Assembly (NCBI RefSeq): GCF_022919115.1
Contig: NZ_CP095072.1
Coordinates: 496,001-560,000 of the forward strand
Source of the DNA: Gracilibacillus caseinilyticus
GTDB lineage: Bacteria > Bacillota > Bacilli > Bacillales > Amphibacillaceae
Length of the DNA stretch: 64,000 bases
Direction: 5' to 3'
This document shows positions 19,854-29,591 of the stretch, piece after piece (position 1 is the first letter of the stretch; the number at the start of each line of letters is the position of its first letter). A program made the position numbers and the translations under genes. The notes under the pieces were generated by a model, which worked only from the letters and a program-made list of their open reading frames with translations, made no database searches and had not been told where the DNA came from.

Positions 19854-20696
19854 TTATATTGTCATATTCCTTAGCTTTTTTTGATTATGTACTTGTAACC
19901 ATTTTTCTGCTTCTTCGATCATCCATGGTCCCATTTTATTTAAGTAATCTACAATTTCTTTTGGATCTTCCACAGGCTCAATAGCGTATTTCACAGCTTG
20001 TTTCATGGCGGGTTCTTTTTCTGGATAATATGTTGAAAATAGTGTATAGGCAGGAAATAAATCTCTAGTATATTTATGTTCTTTTTCTATGACTAGTGCA
20101 AGACCCGCTCTGACTATGATTTTCATAATCCAACGGCAACAATCTAATATATCTTCTTTATCTTCATTTCCTTTAAGGTCTTCTTTTGCTAATTCAATTT
20201 GCTCCCTTAAGTTAACAAGATGTTCATTTCCCAGTGTCTTATCCGCTTGATAATCAGGTAACAACCCACTTATGTCATCTCCAAATACACATACACTATG
20301 AGTCTTAATCATGAATGGGATAATGGAAAAATGATTGGTTTCTAATACATCTTCCATACAATAAAAGCTAAACTCAATCCCACTTACACAAGTATATTTT
20401 TCATTTAACTCTTGTTCCGCTTTGTCTACCCATTTCACATCAATTTCAGAAGATTGTTTAGTTGTGACAGCTATTGTATCGATGTCTGAGATACTATATA
20501 TTCCTAATCCTCGAGGAATTGATCCCCGAATATATATGCTATGCAGATCGTTTTTTAGATGTTTGTTATACACTTTAATTACTTCTTCGATCACCTTGTA
20601 ATATTCATGATTAATCTTCTTTAAATTGGCGTCATTTATTATATATCCGTTAGTATCAGTCAGACAAAAGCGCCCAATGTTTTTTATTTCAGCCAA
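19854..20696 (-). CDS. Nucleotidyltransferase-domain protein
   Basis: The 280-residue protein has the polymerase-beta-type nucleotidyltransferase motif GSIPRG (58-63) followed by DID (71-73), the metal-binding acid pair, and a third acid candidate in GIEFSFY. The helical C-terminal half resembles aminoglycoside adenylyltransferase-type proteins, so it may modify a small molecule or a protein. No resistance function can be claimed from the sequence alone. Confidence 0.78.
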   Translation of the reverse strand: MAEIKNIGRFCLTDTNGYIINDANLKKINHEYYKVIEEVIKVYNKHLKNDLHSIYIRGSIPRGLGIYSISDIDTIAVTTKQSSEIDVKWVDKAEQELNEKYTCVSGIEFSFYCMEDVLETNHFSIIPFMIKTHSVCVFGDDISGLLPDYQADKTLGNEHLVNLREQIELAKEDLKGNEDKEDILDCCRWIMKIIVRAGLALVIEKEHKYTRDLFPAYTLFSTYYPEKEPAMKQAVKYAIEPVEDPKEIVDYLNKMGPWMIEEAEKWLQVHNQKKLRNMTI

Positions 20697-20715
20697 TATA
20701 CCTCTCCTTTTACTA

Positions 20716-20955
20716 TTACCAATTAAAAATAGTCATCAAAATAATAGAGACAATGAAAACAGCAGAAAACACTAAAAGATAATGAGATCTTACTCGTGTG
20801 TTTTCAGTATTTCTTTCAAATAGTTTCCATCCTGTAAACAAACCGATAAACGCACCGATAACACCGAAACGCTCTGACCACTCCTTATCCCCACTTTTTA
20901 GTTGGATTAACGTTTGTTTCAGGTCATTTTCTGCTTCTGATTCGTGTAAAAACAT
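20716..20955 (-). CDS. Small membrane protein of unknown function
   Basis: A 79-residue product with an acidic N-terminal half (FLHESEAENDLKQTL), a short hydrophobic segment GVIGAFIGLFTG and a C-terminal membrane helix (YLLVFSAVFIVSIILMTIFNW). The start at ATG 20955 is chosen because AGAGGAT lies just upstream; an earlier in-frame start eight codons upstream lacks one. It is followed after 19 bp by the nucleotidyltransferase, so the two may be cotranscribed. Confidence 0.6.
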   Translation of the reverse strand: MFLHESEAENDLKQTLIQLKSGDKEWSERFGVIGAFIGLFTGWKLFERNTENTRVRSHYLLVFSAVFIVSIILMTIFNW

Positions 20956-21134
20956 AAGTACTATCCTCTTCTCTAGCATAAATAGTTCAACAATATTTCA
21001 TTAATAGACTTAACTCAGGAGGCAGCATTACAATGTCGACCCTTGTTTTAACATAAAATACCAGAAACTATATCACTCTTTACTAAGAAATAACCAGACT
21101 TAGATCTGCCTAGATTATATGAACTTGAAGCTAC

Positions 21135-21341
21135 CTATAATGCGAATGATGTAAAGTAGAACAGTATGTCAATGATAATTTTGATATATCTTATATTTTT
21201 AGCCAAGCTTCCTGCCAGGTACGGCTTCAGCTAGGCTACTTGAATTGCTTCATTGCTGCCATATGCCGAGGAAGCTCACTTCGAAGCAATCTCATACCAC
21301 TAACAATAACTCAAAATGGTCACAACTAATCCGTATTATTG
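21135..21341. repeat. Intergenic element with terminal inverted repeats, short copy
   Basis: The left end CTATAATGCGAATGATGTAA and the right end ACTAATCCGTATTATTG are inverted versions of each other and match the ends of the elements at 37303, 41661 and 49588. The inner part (about 21210-21290) matches, in inverse orientation, the segment around 37705-37800. Confidence 0.65.
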
Positions 21342-21719
21342 AAATCCCTTTTCTCAATATTAAATCATTCTTCATAATGATTATTTAAACACTCCATTAA
21401 CTAAAAAAGCAGAATGAGACATAAAGATAAATTAACTTATAAAACCGGGCAATATTAAGATTCAATCTCCTTTTCATCATGCCGCGAAGTGCTGACAATT
21501 TGCTGAGACTTTATGAAAATTCCGGTGTAGGTAAGGCATATAGAGAGTGGGTTGTTCCGCGTGGAAAGTTCTTTCGGACAATAGGTGCTTGAATTGAAGT
21601 TGAATTGTCCGAGTGGGTCTTCACCCAAAAGCTTTTATGAAACAGAAAAAAATGTCTTGGCAATCTGTCATAATCAAAAAACTTTTTTGCGTTGCAGCGA
21701 ATATTGAAATAAAAAAACC

Positions 21720-21765
21720 AACAAAGAAGAATGTTGTGTAAGCACAACAGAATTCCCGTTCGTTT
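21720..21765 (-). terminator. Possible terminator of pbuG
   Basis: TGTTGTG and CACAACA form a 7-bp stem on the minus strand 40-60 bp past the pbuG stop. A run of seven T follows only after a further TTCTTCTTTGTTGG, so the fit is imperfect. Confidence 0.4.
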
Positions 21766-21798
21766 TTTTCATAAGCTTATATTTTTTGTCCCATCCTA

Positions 21799-23100
21799 TT
21801 AATGGATAAACCCTAAATAACCAATAAATACAACGAATAATCCCCACATAATCGGATGAATTTCTTTTGCACGTCCTTTTGCAACCATTGTAATCGGATA
21901 GAAGATGAAGCCTACTGCGATACCTGTTGCGATACTGTATGCGAGTGGCATCATGACTACAGTTAAAAACGCCGGTACTGCAATTTCGAATTGATCCCAA
22001 GCGATGTCTTTTAACGATGAAGCCATCATGACCCCTACAACGATTAATGCCGGAGCTGTTACTGCGCTTGTTACAACGTCCAATAACGGCGAGAAGAAGA
22101 TCGCTAATAAGAAAAGTCCAGCTGTTACAAGTGAAGTAAAACCAGAACGTCCACCGGCACCAACACCTGTTGCAGACTCTACATATGATGTAGTAGTTGA
22201 TGTACCAAGTGTCGCACCTACTACTGTCGCAGCAGAATCAGCGAACAATGCTTTTCCCGCTCTTGGAAGCTTGTTCTCTTTCATTAATCCAGCTTTAGTT
22301 GCAACCGCAACTAACGTACCAGCTGTATCGAAAAAGTCTACGAATAAGAACGTTAAGATTACGACTAACATTTGCATCGTGAATACATCACCAAAATTTG
22401 CAAATGCTGCACCGAACGTTGGCGCTAAACTTGGTACTTCACCAACAATAGCGTGAGGTACTGGAACTACACCGAAAATCATTCCTACAATTGCTGTGAT
22501 GACCATTCCGTAGAATACGCCACCTTTTAATCCCATTGTAATTAAAATGACTGTTACGAAAATACCGAAAACCGCAAGTAATGTTGATGGTTCTGTTAAA
22601 TCACCTAATGCAACAACTGTACTATCATTTGGTACAATCAAATTCACATTCTGAAATCCGACAAATGCGATAAACAATCCGATCCCTGCACCTACTGCCA
22701 TTTTTAATGGAGCTGGTATAGCATTGATTACTTTCTCACGAAGACCTGTTAACGTTAAAACAATAAAGATAAGTCCTGAAACAAGTACACCTGCTAAAGC
22801 TGTTTCCCATGGAATACCATACGTGAACACTACTGTGTACGTAAAGAATGCATTTAATCCCATACCTGGAGCAAGAGCGATTGGATATTTAGCTACCAGA
22901 GCCATAATCGCTGTACCGACAGCAGCCGCTAATGCTGTTGCCACGAATACCGCACCTGCATCCATTCCTGTACCTTCCGCAGCCAAGATGGACGGATTTA
23001 CAAATAAAATATATGCCATTGCCAGGAACGTTGTTAACCCCGCAACCGACTCTGTACGATAATTTGTACCTAAACGGTCAAATTCAAAAAACTTTTTCAT
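21799..23100 (-). CDS. pbuG: Guanine/hypoxanthine permease (NCS2 family)
   Basis: The 433-residue protein has about 12 membrane segments. Its start MKKFFEFDRLGTNYRTESVAGLTTFLAMAY and the segments PIALAPGMGLNAFFTY and GTSTTTSYVESATGVGAGGRSG are hallmarks of the AzgA/PbuG branch. It imports guanine and hypoxanthine for salvage. The gene has its own promoter, PurR-box-like sites and guanine riboswitch, so uptake is shut down together with synthesis when guanine is plentiful. In B. subtilis it lies next to guaA; here an island separates them. Confidence 0.95.
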   Translation of the reverse strand: MKKFFEFDRLGTNYRTESVAGLTTFLAMAYILFVNPSILAAEGTGMDAGAVFVATALAAAVGTAIMALVAKYPIALAPGMGLNAFFTYTVVFTYGIPWETALAGVLVSGLIFIVLTLTGLREKVINAIPAPLKMAVGAGIGLFIAFVGFQNVNLIVPNDSTVVALGDLTEPSTLLAVFGIFVTVILITMGLKGGVFYGMVITAIVGMIFGVVPVPHAIVGEVPSLAPTFGAAFANFGDVFTMQMLVVILTFLFVDFFDTAGTLVAVATKAGLMKENKLPRAGKALFADSAATVVGATLGTSTTTSYVESATGVGAGGRSGFTSLVTAGLFLLAIFFSPLLDVVTSAVTAPALIVVGVMMASSLKDIAWDQFEIAVPAFLTVVMMPLAYSIATGIAVGFIFYPITMVAKGRAKEIHPIMWGLFVVFIGYLGFIH

Positions 23101-23129
23101 CTTATTTATCTCCCCTTTTCATCGGTCGT

Positions 23130-23163
23130 AAAAAAGAACACTCTTAGTATGTCAAGAGTGTTC
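23130..23163 (-). terminator. Riboswitch terminator ahead of pbuG
   Basis: GAACACTCTT and AAGAGTGTTC (23154-23163 and 23136-23145) form a 10-bp stem followed by TTTTTT on the minus strand, between the aptamer and pbuG. Confidence 0.9.
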
Positions 23164-23216
23164 GATACAATTCGGAGAAGTCACCTTTCTTGAAAATGGG
23201 TCCAGTAACTTACAAC

Positions 23217-23289
23217 CTCCTCGTAGTCAGAGCAATTTGCGGTGCTCTGGTAGAAACTCTTGGGCCATATTCCCAATATTATACGACGG
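23217..23289 (-). promoter_or_regulatory. Guanine riboswitch of pbuG
   Basis: On the minus strand: CGTCGTATAATA, AGTTTCTACCAGAGCACCG and CTGACTACGAGG. The loops match the purine aptamer, and the specificity base is C (GACTAC), meaning guanine-type. Confidence 0.92.
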
Positions 23290-23322
23290 ATGTTTTGTTC
23301 TTTTAAGAATAAGTTCATTTAT

Positions 23323-23351
23323 ATATTACTAGCCCATCTTCAAATAGTCAA
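23323..23351 (-). promoter_or_regulatory. Promoter of pbuG
   Basis: TTGACT (23346-23351) and TAATAT (23323-23328) on the minus strand with a 17-bp spacer. Confidence 0.7.
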
Positions 23352-23355
23352 GATG

Positions 23356-23399
23356 AAAGACGAATATTACCAAAATATATTATTGTATTGTTCGTATTT
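23356..23399 (-). promoter_or_regulatory. PurR-box-like pair upstream of pbuG
   Basis: The minus-strand AAATACGAACAAT (23387-23399) has one mismatch to the PurBox. The facing AAAGACGAATATT (23356-23368) is weaker. The gap is 18 bp, the same as at purE, and the pair sits directly upstream of the -35 element. Confidence 0.6.
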
Positions 23400-23405
23400 A
23401 GATAT

Positions 23406-23576
23406 TATTCCCATTCAGTACTTCGCCAATACAATATAGTGCAATATCGTTGATATCATGGTTTTTTAGAAAATATCAACAACGATAAAAACATTAAATT
23501 TGATATAAAGTGTGCCACGACTGTGCCACAGATTTTAATAAATCGAAAAGCTGGAATGAGAAATCATTTCGGCTTT
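23406..23576. other. Possible attachment site and arm repeats at the left end of the guaA-linked island
   Basis: TTATTCCCATTCAGT (23406-23420) resembles the guaA 3' end TTATTCCCACTCAAT (30772-30786) in the same orientation. To its right TGTGCCACGA (23511) and TGTGCCACA (23522) are direct repeats 11 bp apart, like integrase arm sites. A plus-strand hairpin (23547-23576, 13 pairs including G-T) may be the terminator of a lost gene. No integrase is present. Confidence 0.4.
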
Positions 23577-23633
23577 ATTGATTATACTCTAACATTTTAT
23601 TAGACTTCTTAATTGATTTTGACAACATCAATA

Positions 23634-25152
23634 TTATATTTTGTTTAAAACAGAGGATATTTTAATAAAAATATCAGGATTTCCAACAACCATAACAATT
23701 AATTTTTCTCTAACTCTTGTAATATTTTGATAGAACATTTTTGTAGAGTGATAGTAACTTCTGTTAGTACCAACTAGTCTATAATTATTCCCTCTTTGGT
23801 CATAAAAAAAATTATTGTCTAATAATACAGCAACATTGTCAAATTCCTGACCTATAACATCATGTGCTACATGGTTAGCTATCGGCGTATTATCGAATGG
23901 ATCCGAATTATAAATGGAAGTAGTGTATCCTAAAGTCACAAAATTTCTCTCTTTTATTTCTTCCATAAATAAATTAGCACAATCATAGTCTTCAAAATAT
24001 TTAATTTCAATTTTTTATCAGAATTTCCAATTCATTCCTTATCACTTAAAGATAGTGGCAACGTAAGAATCTTTAAAATAAATTGAGCCAAATCAATATT
24101 ACTTCGAATTTTTGATTTCAATTTAAATTTCTCACCTTGATTTTGACCTTGCTCTATATGGAAAGTGATTTTTTCACATATTTTCTCATTAGCTTCACTT
24201 TTATGAAGTGTCTGTTCTCCATCAGCAAAAAATACAAGCTTGACATCAGATCTACCTGAATATTCAATAAAATCATTTAGTTGATGTAATTTTAACCTTT
24301 GGCTTTCATCTATAAGAATGTATTTAATCTTTTTATCAGTATCAATTTTCTTATATTGCTTAATGGGGGATATGTTAAAACCTTTTTCAATCAATTTTCG
24401 ATGCCCATCATTTAATTTTCCTGTATGTATAATTAAAACTTGTTCTCTGTCGATTAATTCTTTAGCAATATCGTACATTAATAATGATTTGCCTGTTCCT
24501 GGCTTCCCTTGTACTAAAAAATTTTTCTTTGAGGAGATAAAATTTCTTTTTTTATATTTTCCTGATGGCTAGTGAGAAGATAAGAATTATTAAGAAATCT
24601 TTCAGTATCATTAAAAGGGGATACTAAATAATTTTTTATATTAAAACAATCATCGTAATTTAAATGTTTCATATCTAAAAAGCTTTGTTGTTCTAATATA
24701 GCAATAAACTCACCAATATCACATTCTGAAAAAGACAAATCACCATTGGTGCCAACTATTCCTCTTATAAATTTTTCTGTATCCGAACAGTAAGAAAAAT
24801 AATACGTTTTCTGAGGGAGAAATTTAAGAAAATATCTATTTCTTTCTAGTTGTTGCTTAAGTTCACTAGTTGTTGCTTTTTCTTTATATTCAATGTTTAT
24901 ATTAAAGTTTGTGCCCAAACGTAGTAAGTCAAATTCTTTTCCTATTTGAGGAATACTATATCCAAAACGAAAGTTATCACTACAATAGGATAATTTATAG
25001 GTATCCTCTGATAAGTTCATTTCTAAAAAATCAATGAAGCTTATATATGTTTTTATTTCATTTACTGATTTAAACTCTAAGCCCAGACTTTCTAAAAAAA
25101 CTTTATCAATCTCAGTTTCTTTGATAAGTTTTCTCAAACTCAAAAAATCCAT
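23634..25152 (-). pseudogene. Broken nuclease-helicase (DUF2075/Schlafen-like helicase) gene
   Basis: Three consecutive minus-strand frames join into one protein of about 500 residues. The first (25152-24514) has a possible restriction-type nuclease core (FDLLRLGTNFNINIEYKEK). The second (to 24032) carries the ATP loop GKPGTGKS and Walker B YILIDESQR. The third (to 23634) has GQEFDNVAVLLD and NITRVREKLIVMVVGN, C-terminal helicase motifs. The first break is a run of six T where seven restore the frame near 24520. The second combines an in-frame TGA with a run of six A where seven would restore the frame (about 24010-24032). It lies divergent from gajA in the AT-rich island. Confidence 0.72.
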
Positions 25153-25361
25153 TAAAGTATCTTCTCCTTTTTCAAATTATTCTATACTATAAAAAGATGG
25201 TGGAATCTAAGTCGATATTTGAAATGTGCTTACAATAGAAAAATATAAATTAAAAAATTTGATTCCAATCTATTTAATTGAATGTCCCTATATATTATAT
25301 GATAATAGGTCAAAAGAAGGAAGTGATTAGTAACTATATTTTCAGAAAATGGAGGAATCAA

Positions 25362-27425
25362 ATGTATATTTCTAATGTTACAATAAAAAATTTTAGGAGC
25401 TTCGATTATACTAGTATTGATTTTCATGAAGGTATTAATGTATTAATTGGCCATAATAACTCAGGTAAGTCTAACTTACTACGTGCTTTAGCTATAATAT
25501 TTGATAACTCAGTCAGAAAGCAACTTTCAGTAGATGACTTTAACAACTCATTGACAATAGAAGAATTAAAAGCGTCTCCTAAAATAGTAATTTCAGTTTC
25601 CCTTACACAGTCAAATAATGAAGATTTGATGGGTGATGAATTAGTAACTGTAAGTAATTGGTTGACAAAGCTTCAAGAACCATATGAAGCAAAAATACAA
25701 TATGAATTCTTTCTGCCTATCGGTGAAGAAGAAAAATATGTTGCTGCTGTGAAAAATGCAAGTTCTAGAAATGAAATTTGGGATATAATTAAAAATCAAT
25801 TTATTAGATTATATATTAATAAAACCTGGGTCGGTAACCCAGAAAATCAAATTAGTGTAGATAATGATAGTTTAAGTAAATTTGATTTTCAGTTTTTAGA
25901 TGCAATACGGGATGTAGAACGAGATATGTTTAGCGGAAAAAATACATTACTAAAAAACGTAATAGATTTTTTTATAGACTATGATATAAAATCTGACAAA
26001 AGTATTACAGAAGGAGAACAAAAACAGAAACTCAGAGAAAGAAAGGATAATTTTTCTACTGATTCTCATATTTTAATTAAAAATATTCAACAAAGATTAG
26101 AAAGTGGAAATAAAGAAATTCTATCTTATACAGATGGAATTGGAGCATCTTACGATAAATCAGAACCAGATTTTGAAGGCAATATTACTGAAAGTGAAAT
26201 CTATACCGTATTACAATTAATAGTTAAACAAGAAACGGGAATGACAATACCTATAACTCATAATGGACTTGGATATAATAATTTAATTTTTATGTCTTTA
26301 TTGCTGGCAAAAATGCAGGTGGATTCTGACGGAAAATATTTGGGTAATAATGCGAAGGTATTCCCTATACTAGCTATTGAAGAGCCAGAAGCACATTTAC
26401 ATCCCACTATGCAGAATGAATTCATTAAATTCTTAAAAAATAATATAGATAATAAAAAAGTAAAACAAATATTTATAACATCTCATTCAACCCATATCTC
26501 ATCTGCTACAGAACTTGACGATATTATTTGCTTATACACAAATGATGGAAAAAGAAATGTGAGTTATCCTGGGCAAGTGTTTACGGAAGCTAAAAGCAAA
26601 AAATATGTGCAGCGTTTCTTAGATGCTACTAAATCAAATATGTTATTTGCTGAAAAAATCATATTTGTTGAAGGAATAGCCGAACAATTATTATTACATG
26701 TATTTGCAGAATACCTAGGAATTCCTTTAGAGAAATATCATGTCGCAGTAATCAGTGTAGGCGGAAAATATTTTGAACATTTTTTACATCTATTTGATAG
26801 TAATAATGATGGTACCATTAATCGTAGAATAGCTTGTATTACTGATTTAGATCCAATGAGAAAAGAGAAACAAAGTGATGAAGACAAACAAAAAAATAGC
26901 TTTAAAGCTTGTTATCCCTTTGAATATGAGGCTAACTTAAAAGAATTTCACTATTCGAGGAATACTTCAATGGATCAATATTTAAATGATAAACACAGTA
27001 ATATAAAAGCCTTTATTCAACCTGAAAAGTATGGGAAAACATTAGAGTATCAGATTGTACTTGATAATCCATCATTAGAATTATTAATTACAGACTCTAT
27101 CTCTAATAAAATAGAATTAAATGATTTAATGGAATTATATAAAGATGATAAGCCTTTAACTGAATTATTAAATCGTTTATCTGATTCTAAAGAAAATACT
27201 CGAATAAAATCTTCTTTACAAAATGCAAACGAAAGATGGACAGAAGATAATAAAAAGAAAGCATTGATCGCTTCTCGATATTTAAATTCTATCGGTAAAG
27301 GGGAAAATGCATTAGAGCTTGCTGCAACATTAAAAGATAATTTAGAACTAAAGGGAAAAGATGAATATAAAAATTTTGTAGTACCAGATTATATAAACAA
27401 AGCTATTCAATGGGTGTGTGAATAA
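25362..27425 (+). CDS. gajA: Gabija anti-phage protein GajA (OLD-family ATPase-TOPRIM nuclease)
   Basis: The 687-residue protein has an ABC-type ATPase head with Walker A GHNNSGKSN (30-38), the signature-like NGLGYNN (301-307), Walker B AIEEPEAHLHP (338-348) and SHS (374-376). A TOPRIM nuclease domain follows, with VEGIAE (436-441, Glu437) and DLD (495-497). In Gabija, GajA cuts DNA and is held off by nucleotides until phage replication lowers them. The start ATG 25362 has GGAGGA upstream; the earlier in-frame ATG has none. It is longer than GajA of B. cereus VD045 (578 residues as I recall). It overlaps or abuts gajB. Confidence 0.88.
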   Translation: MYISNVTIKNFRSFDYTSIDFHEGINVLIGHNNSGKSNLLRALAIIFDNSVRKQLSVDDFNNSLTIEELKASPKIVISVSLTQSNNEDLMGDELVTVSNWLTKLQEPYEAKIQYEFFLPIGEEEKYVAAVKNASSRNEIWDIIKNQFIRLYINKTWVGNPENQISVDNDSLSKFDFQFLDAIRDVERDMFSGKNTLLKNVIDFFIDYDIKSDKSITEGEQKQKLRERKDNFSTDSHILIKNIQQRLESGNKEILSYTDGIGASYDKSEPDFEGNITESEIYTVLQLIVKQETGMTIPITHNGLGYNNLIFMSLLLAKMQVDSDGKYLGNNAKVFPILAIEEPEAHLHPTMQNEFIKFLKNNIDNKKVKQIFITSHSTHISSATELDDIICLYTNDGKRNVSYPGQVFTEAKSKKYVQRFLDATKSNMLFAEKIIFVEGIAEQLLLHVFAEYLGIPLEKYHVAVISVGGKYFEHFLHLFDSNNDGTINRRIACITDLDPMRKEKQSDEDKQKNSFKACYPFEYEANLKEFHYSRNTSMDQYLNDKHSNIKAFIQPEKYGKTLEYQIVLDNPSLELLITDSISNKIELNDLMELYKDDKPLTELLNRLSDSKENTRIKSSLQNANERWTEDNKKKALIASRYLNSIGKGENALELAATLKDNLELKGKDEYKNFVVPDYINKAIQWVCE

Positions 27426-27426
27426 T

Positions 27427-29181
27427 ATGATTATCAATGCTCAGACAAAACTAGATATAAATCAAGGGTTTAAAGTAGAAGCAGGACCTGGTGCTGGAAA
27501 AACCGAATTTTTAGTAAACCATATCAAACATGTAATACAGATATCTGAAAAACTGAATCGTACCAGGAAAATTGCTTGTATCACCTACACTAATACAGCT
27601 GTTGAAACAGTTCTGAAAAGACTTGGAAAGAGTGTGTCAAATAGAGTAGATGTATCTACAATACACAGTTTTTTATATAAGAACGTAGTTAAACCATATT
27701 GTTACTTTCTACCAAAAGAATACGAAGTTAATATCCAAAAATTCAAAGGACATAATGATCCAATCGTAATTAATGCTTATATGCGAAAATGGTTAGAAAA
27801 CACTGATTTAAAAGGGCTGAAAAATCCTAATACTAAAAATCAGATTTTGAGAATGCCCGATCAAAGTAAGGCTCTACAAAATTGGCTACTATCTATGAAA
27901 ACCTTTTATGAAAGTAATAATATTGAATTCCACTGTGATCATAATAAGGCTAAAACAACAGATCCGAATAGTGAAAACATAACAAGAATTAGAAATTCAA
28001 ACCTAAATATTCTACAAGAAGAATTATTAAACTATAAAAAAATATACTGGAAAAATGGACATATTGATCATGAAGATATTTTGTTCTTTTCATATATTTT
28101 AATAAAAAAGTACCCGTTTATCCTTACCATTTTACGAGCTAAGTATCCTTATTTTTTCATAGATGAGTTTCAAGATACCAGTCAAGTACAAGCTTTTATT
28201 ATAGATGAAATTAAAAAGGAAAAATGTATAGTTGGTGTAATTGGTGATAAAGCTCAATCAATCTATGGATTTCAAGGAGCACAAGTGTCCCTATTTGAAA
28301 ATTTTAAGGTTGACCAACTCAATTCCCATACTATCCTTGAAAACCATAGAAGTACGTACCAAATAGTTACTTTTTTAAATAATATAAGAAAGGATATCAA
28401 TCAAAAACACTGTAATGAAGAAGAAAATATTCCTGTTTCAATTTTGGTTGGAGAACGGAACAAAGTTTTTCTAGAAGCAACTAGTATTTGCAATAATGAA
28501 CTAATAACTTCTCTTTCCAGGGATAATATAATTTCCAATGCAATGAAAAATAGTATAGAGGGAAATAATCTTGATAAAAAATTGCTAGAAAAATTTAAGG
28601 AAATTGATAGTAGCAAGCAAAGAAAGAATTTTATATTCCCATTAATTCAAGCTGTTGAGTTAGCTGTAAACACTAAGTATAAAGAAGCACTAAAGAAAAT
28701 AGAATGGCTTTACAGAGAGAATGAGAATCCTAAAAAACATGCACTCTATACCCTATCAAATATAATAAATAATTATAGTCAATTTAAGCAAGGGGCATTA
28801 ATGGATTTCTATAACGCTTTGAGTGATGTATTAGATGTAAAACTCCCTGGATTCAGAAAGGGGAAAATTAAAGATTTTTATGAAAATACCATGTATCATG
28901 ATTTGGCTATATGTGTGAACATTGTAGACGATATAAGTAGTCATATTACAATTCACAAAGCTAAAGGTGATGAATTTGAGAATGTCTTGATAATAGGAAA
29001 TAAAGATACTGTAAATCTACTCAAACAACCTGATTTAGAGAATAATGAAGAACAAAGAATCTTTTATGTTGCCATGAGTAGAGCAGAAAAAAGATTATTT
29101 ATACACTTCGACCATCTTAGTGATATAGATGAAAAATCTATTAAAAAGCTTCACGATGTAGATATTATGAGATTACAATGA
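27427..29181 (+). CDS. gajB: Gabija anti-phage protein GajB (UvrD-like helicase)
   Basis: A superfamily 1 helicase of 584 residues. Motifs from ATG 27427: Walker A GPGAGKT (20-26), IDEFQDTS (245-252), GDKAQSIYGFQG (273-284), the NHRS arginine motif (306-309), then IHKAKGDEFENVLI and FYVAMSRAEKRLF near the C-terminus. GajB forms a complex with GajA and is needed for defence. ATG 27427 follows the gajA TAA by one base; GTG 27418 would overlap it. Neither has a clear ribosome site, so translation is probably coupled. Confidence 0.85.
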   Translation: MIINAQTKLDINQGFKVEAGPGAGKTEFLVNHIKHVIQISEKLNRTRKIACITYTNTAVETVLKRLGKSVSNRVDVSTIHSFLYKNVVKPYCYFLPKEYEVNIQKFKGHNDPIVINAYMRKWLENTDLKGLKNPNTKNQILRMPDQSKALQNWLLSMKTFYESNNIEFHCDHNKAKTTDPNSENITRIRNSNLNILQEELLNYKKIYWKNGHIDHEDILFFSYILIKKYPFILTILRAKYPYFFIDEFQDTSQVQAFIIDEIKKEKCIVGVIGDKAQSIYGFQGAQVSLFENFKVDQLNSHTILENHRSTYQIVTFLNNIRKDINQKHCNEEENIPVSILVGERNKVFLEATSICNNELITSLSRDNIISNAMKNSIEGNNLDKKLLEKFKEIDSSKQRKNFIFPLIQAVELAVNTKYKEALKKIEWLYRENENPKKHALYTLSNIINNYSQFKQGALMDFYNALSDVLDVKLPGFRKGKIKDFYENTMYHDLAICVNIVDDISSHITIHKAKGDEFENVLIIGNKDTVNLLKQPDLENNEEQRIFYVAMSRAEKRLFIHFDHLSDIDEKSIKKLHDVDIMRLQ

Positions 29182-29591
29182 AGAAGTTTTATAGCCTTAC
29201 TAGATTTAGGAATATAAGGTCAAAAAAACATCTTTAATTGGTGATGCTCACAGTTAATACGTAAATTCTGACAAGATATTAACTAAAAATTTTTGAGTTA
29301 CTTGAAAGATATATTAGCCAACAGAGTTTTTTCTATTAACAAAAAGTAACAACTTGATTTGAATTTAGTAACGAAAATTCTCTAAAGATATATTGCTCAT
29401 GATTACCAAACGAAAAATAACTAAGAAGTACACTTAAAAGTATTAGATTATCATTGTTCGCGGAGAGACTTACAACATCTCATTTCATTAGAATCTTCAT
29501 CATTATTTATATATTCTTAAGAAGATAAGTAATAAACCTTTTCTATTAACTGAAGTGTTTTAGACAAAAGCCAAGTATTGGGAGGAGTAAC
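29182..29591. other. AT-rich gap after gajB
   Basis: About 410 bp with no gene, repeat or terminator that I can defend. Confidence 0.5.

Larger units (their letters stand above)
20956..21798. other. Long non-coding gap with a repeat element
   Basis: No convincing gene. It holds a short copy of the intergenic element family (21135-21341) and an inverted repeat TCGGACAAT/ATTGTCCGA around 21580-21625. Minus-strand open frames at 21511-21747 and 21674-22000 have no ribosome site and look accidental. Confidence 0.6.

Noticed and set aside
21511..22000. Minus-strand open frames downstream of and within the pbuG end
   Set aside because: They overlap pbuG in another frame or the AT-rich gap, and no start signal is present.
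23547..23576. Riboswitch-like hairpin in the left end of the island
   Set aside because: The pairing is a simple stem with no known aptamer motif; treated only as a possible terminator remnant.
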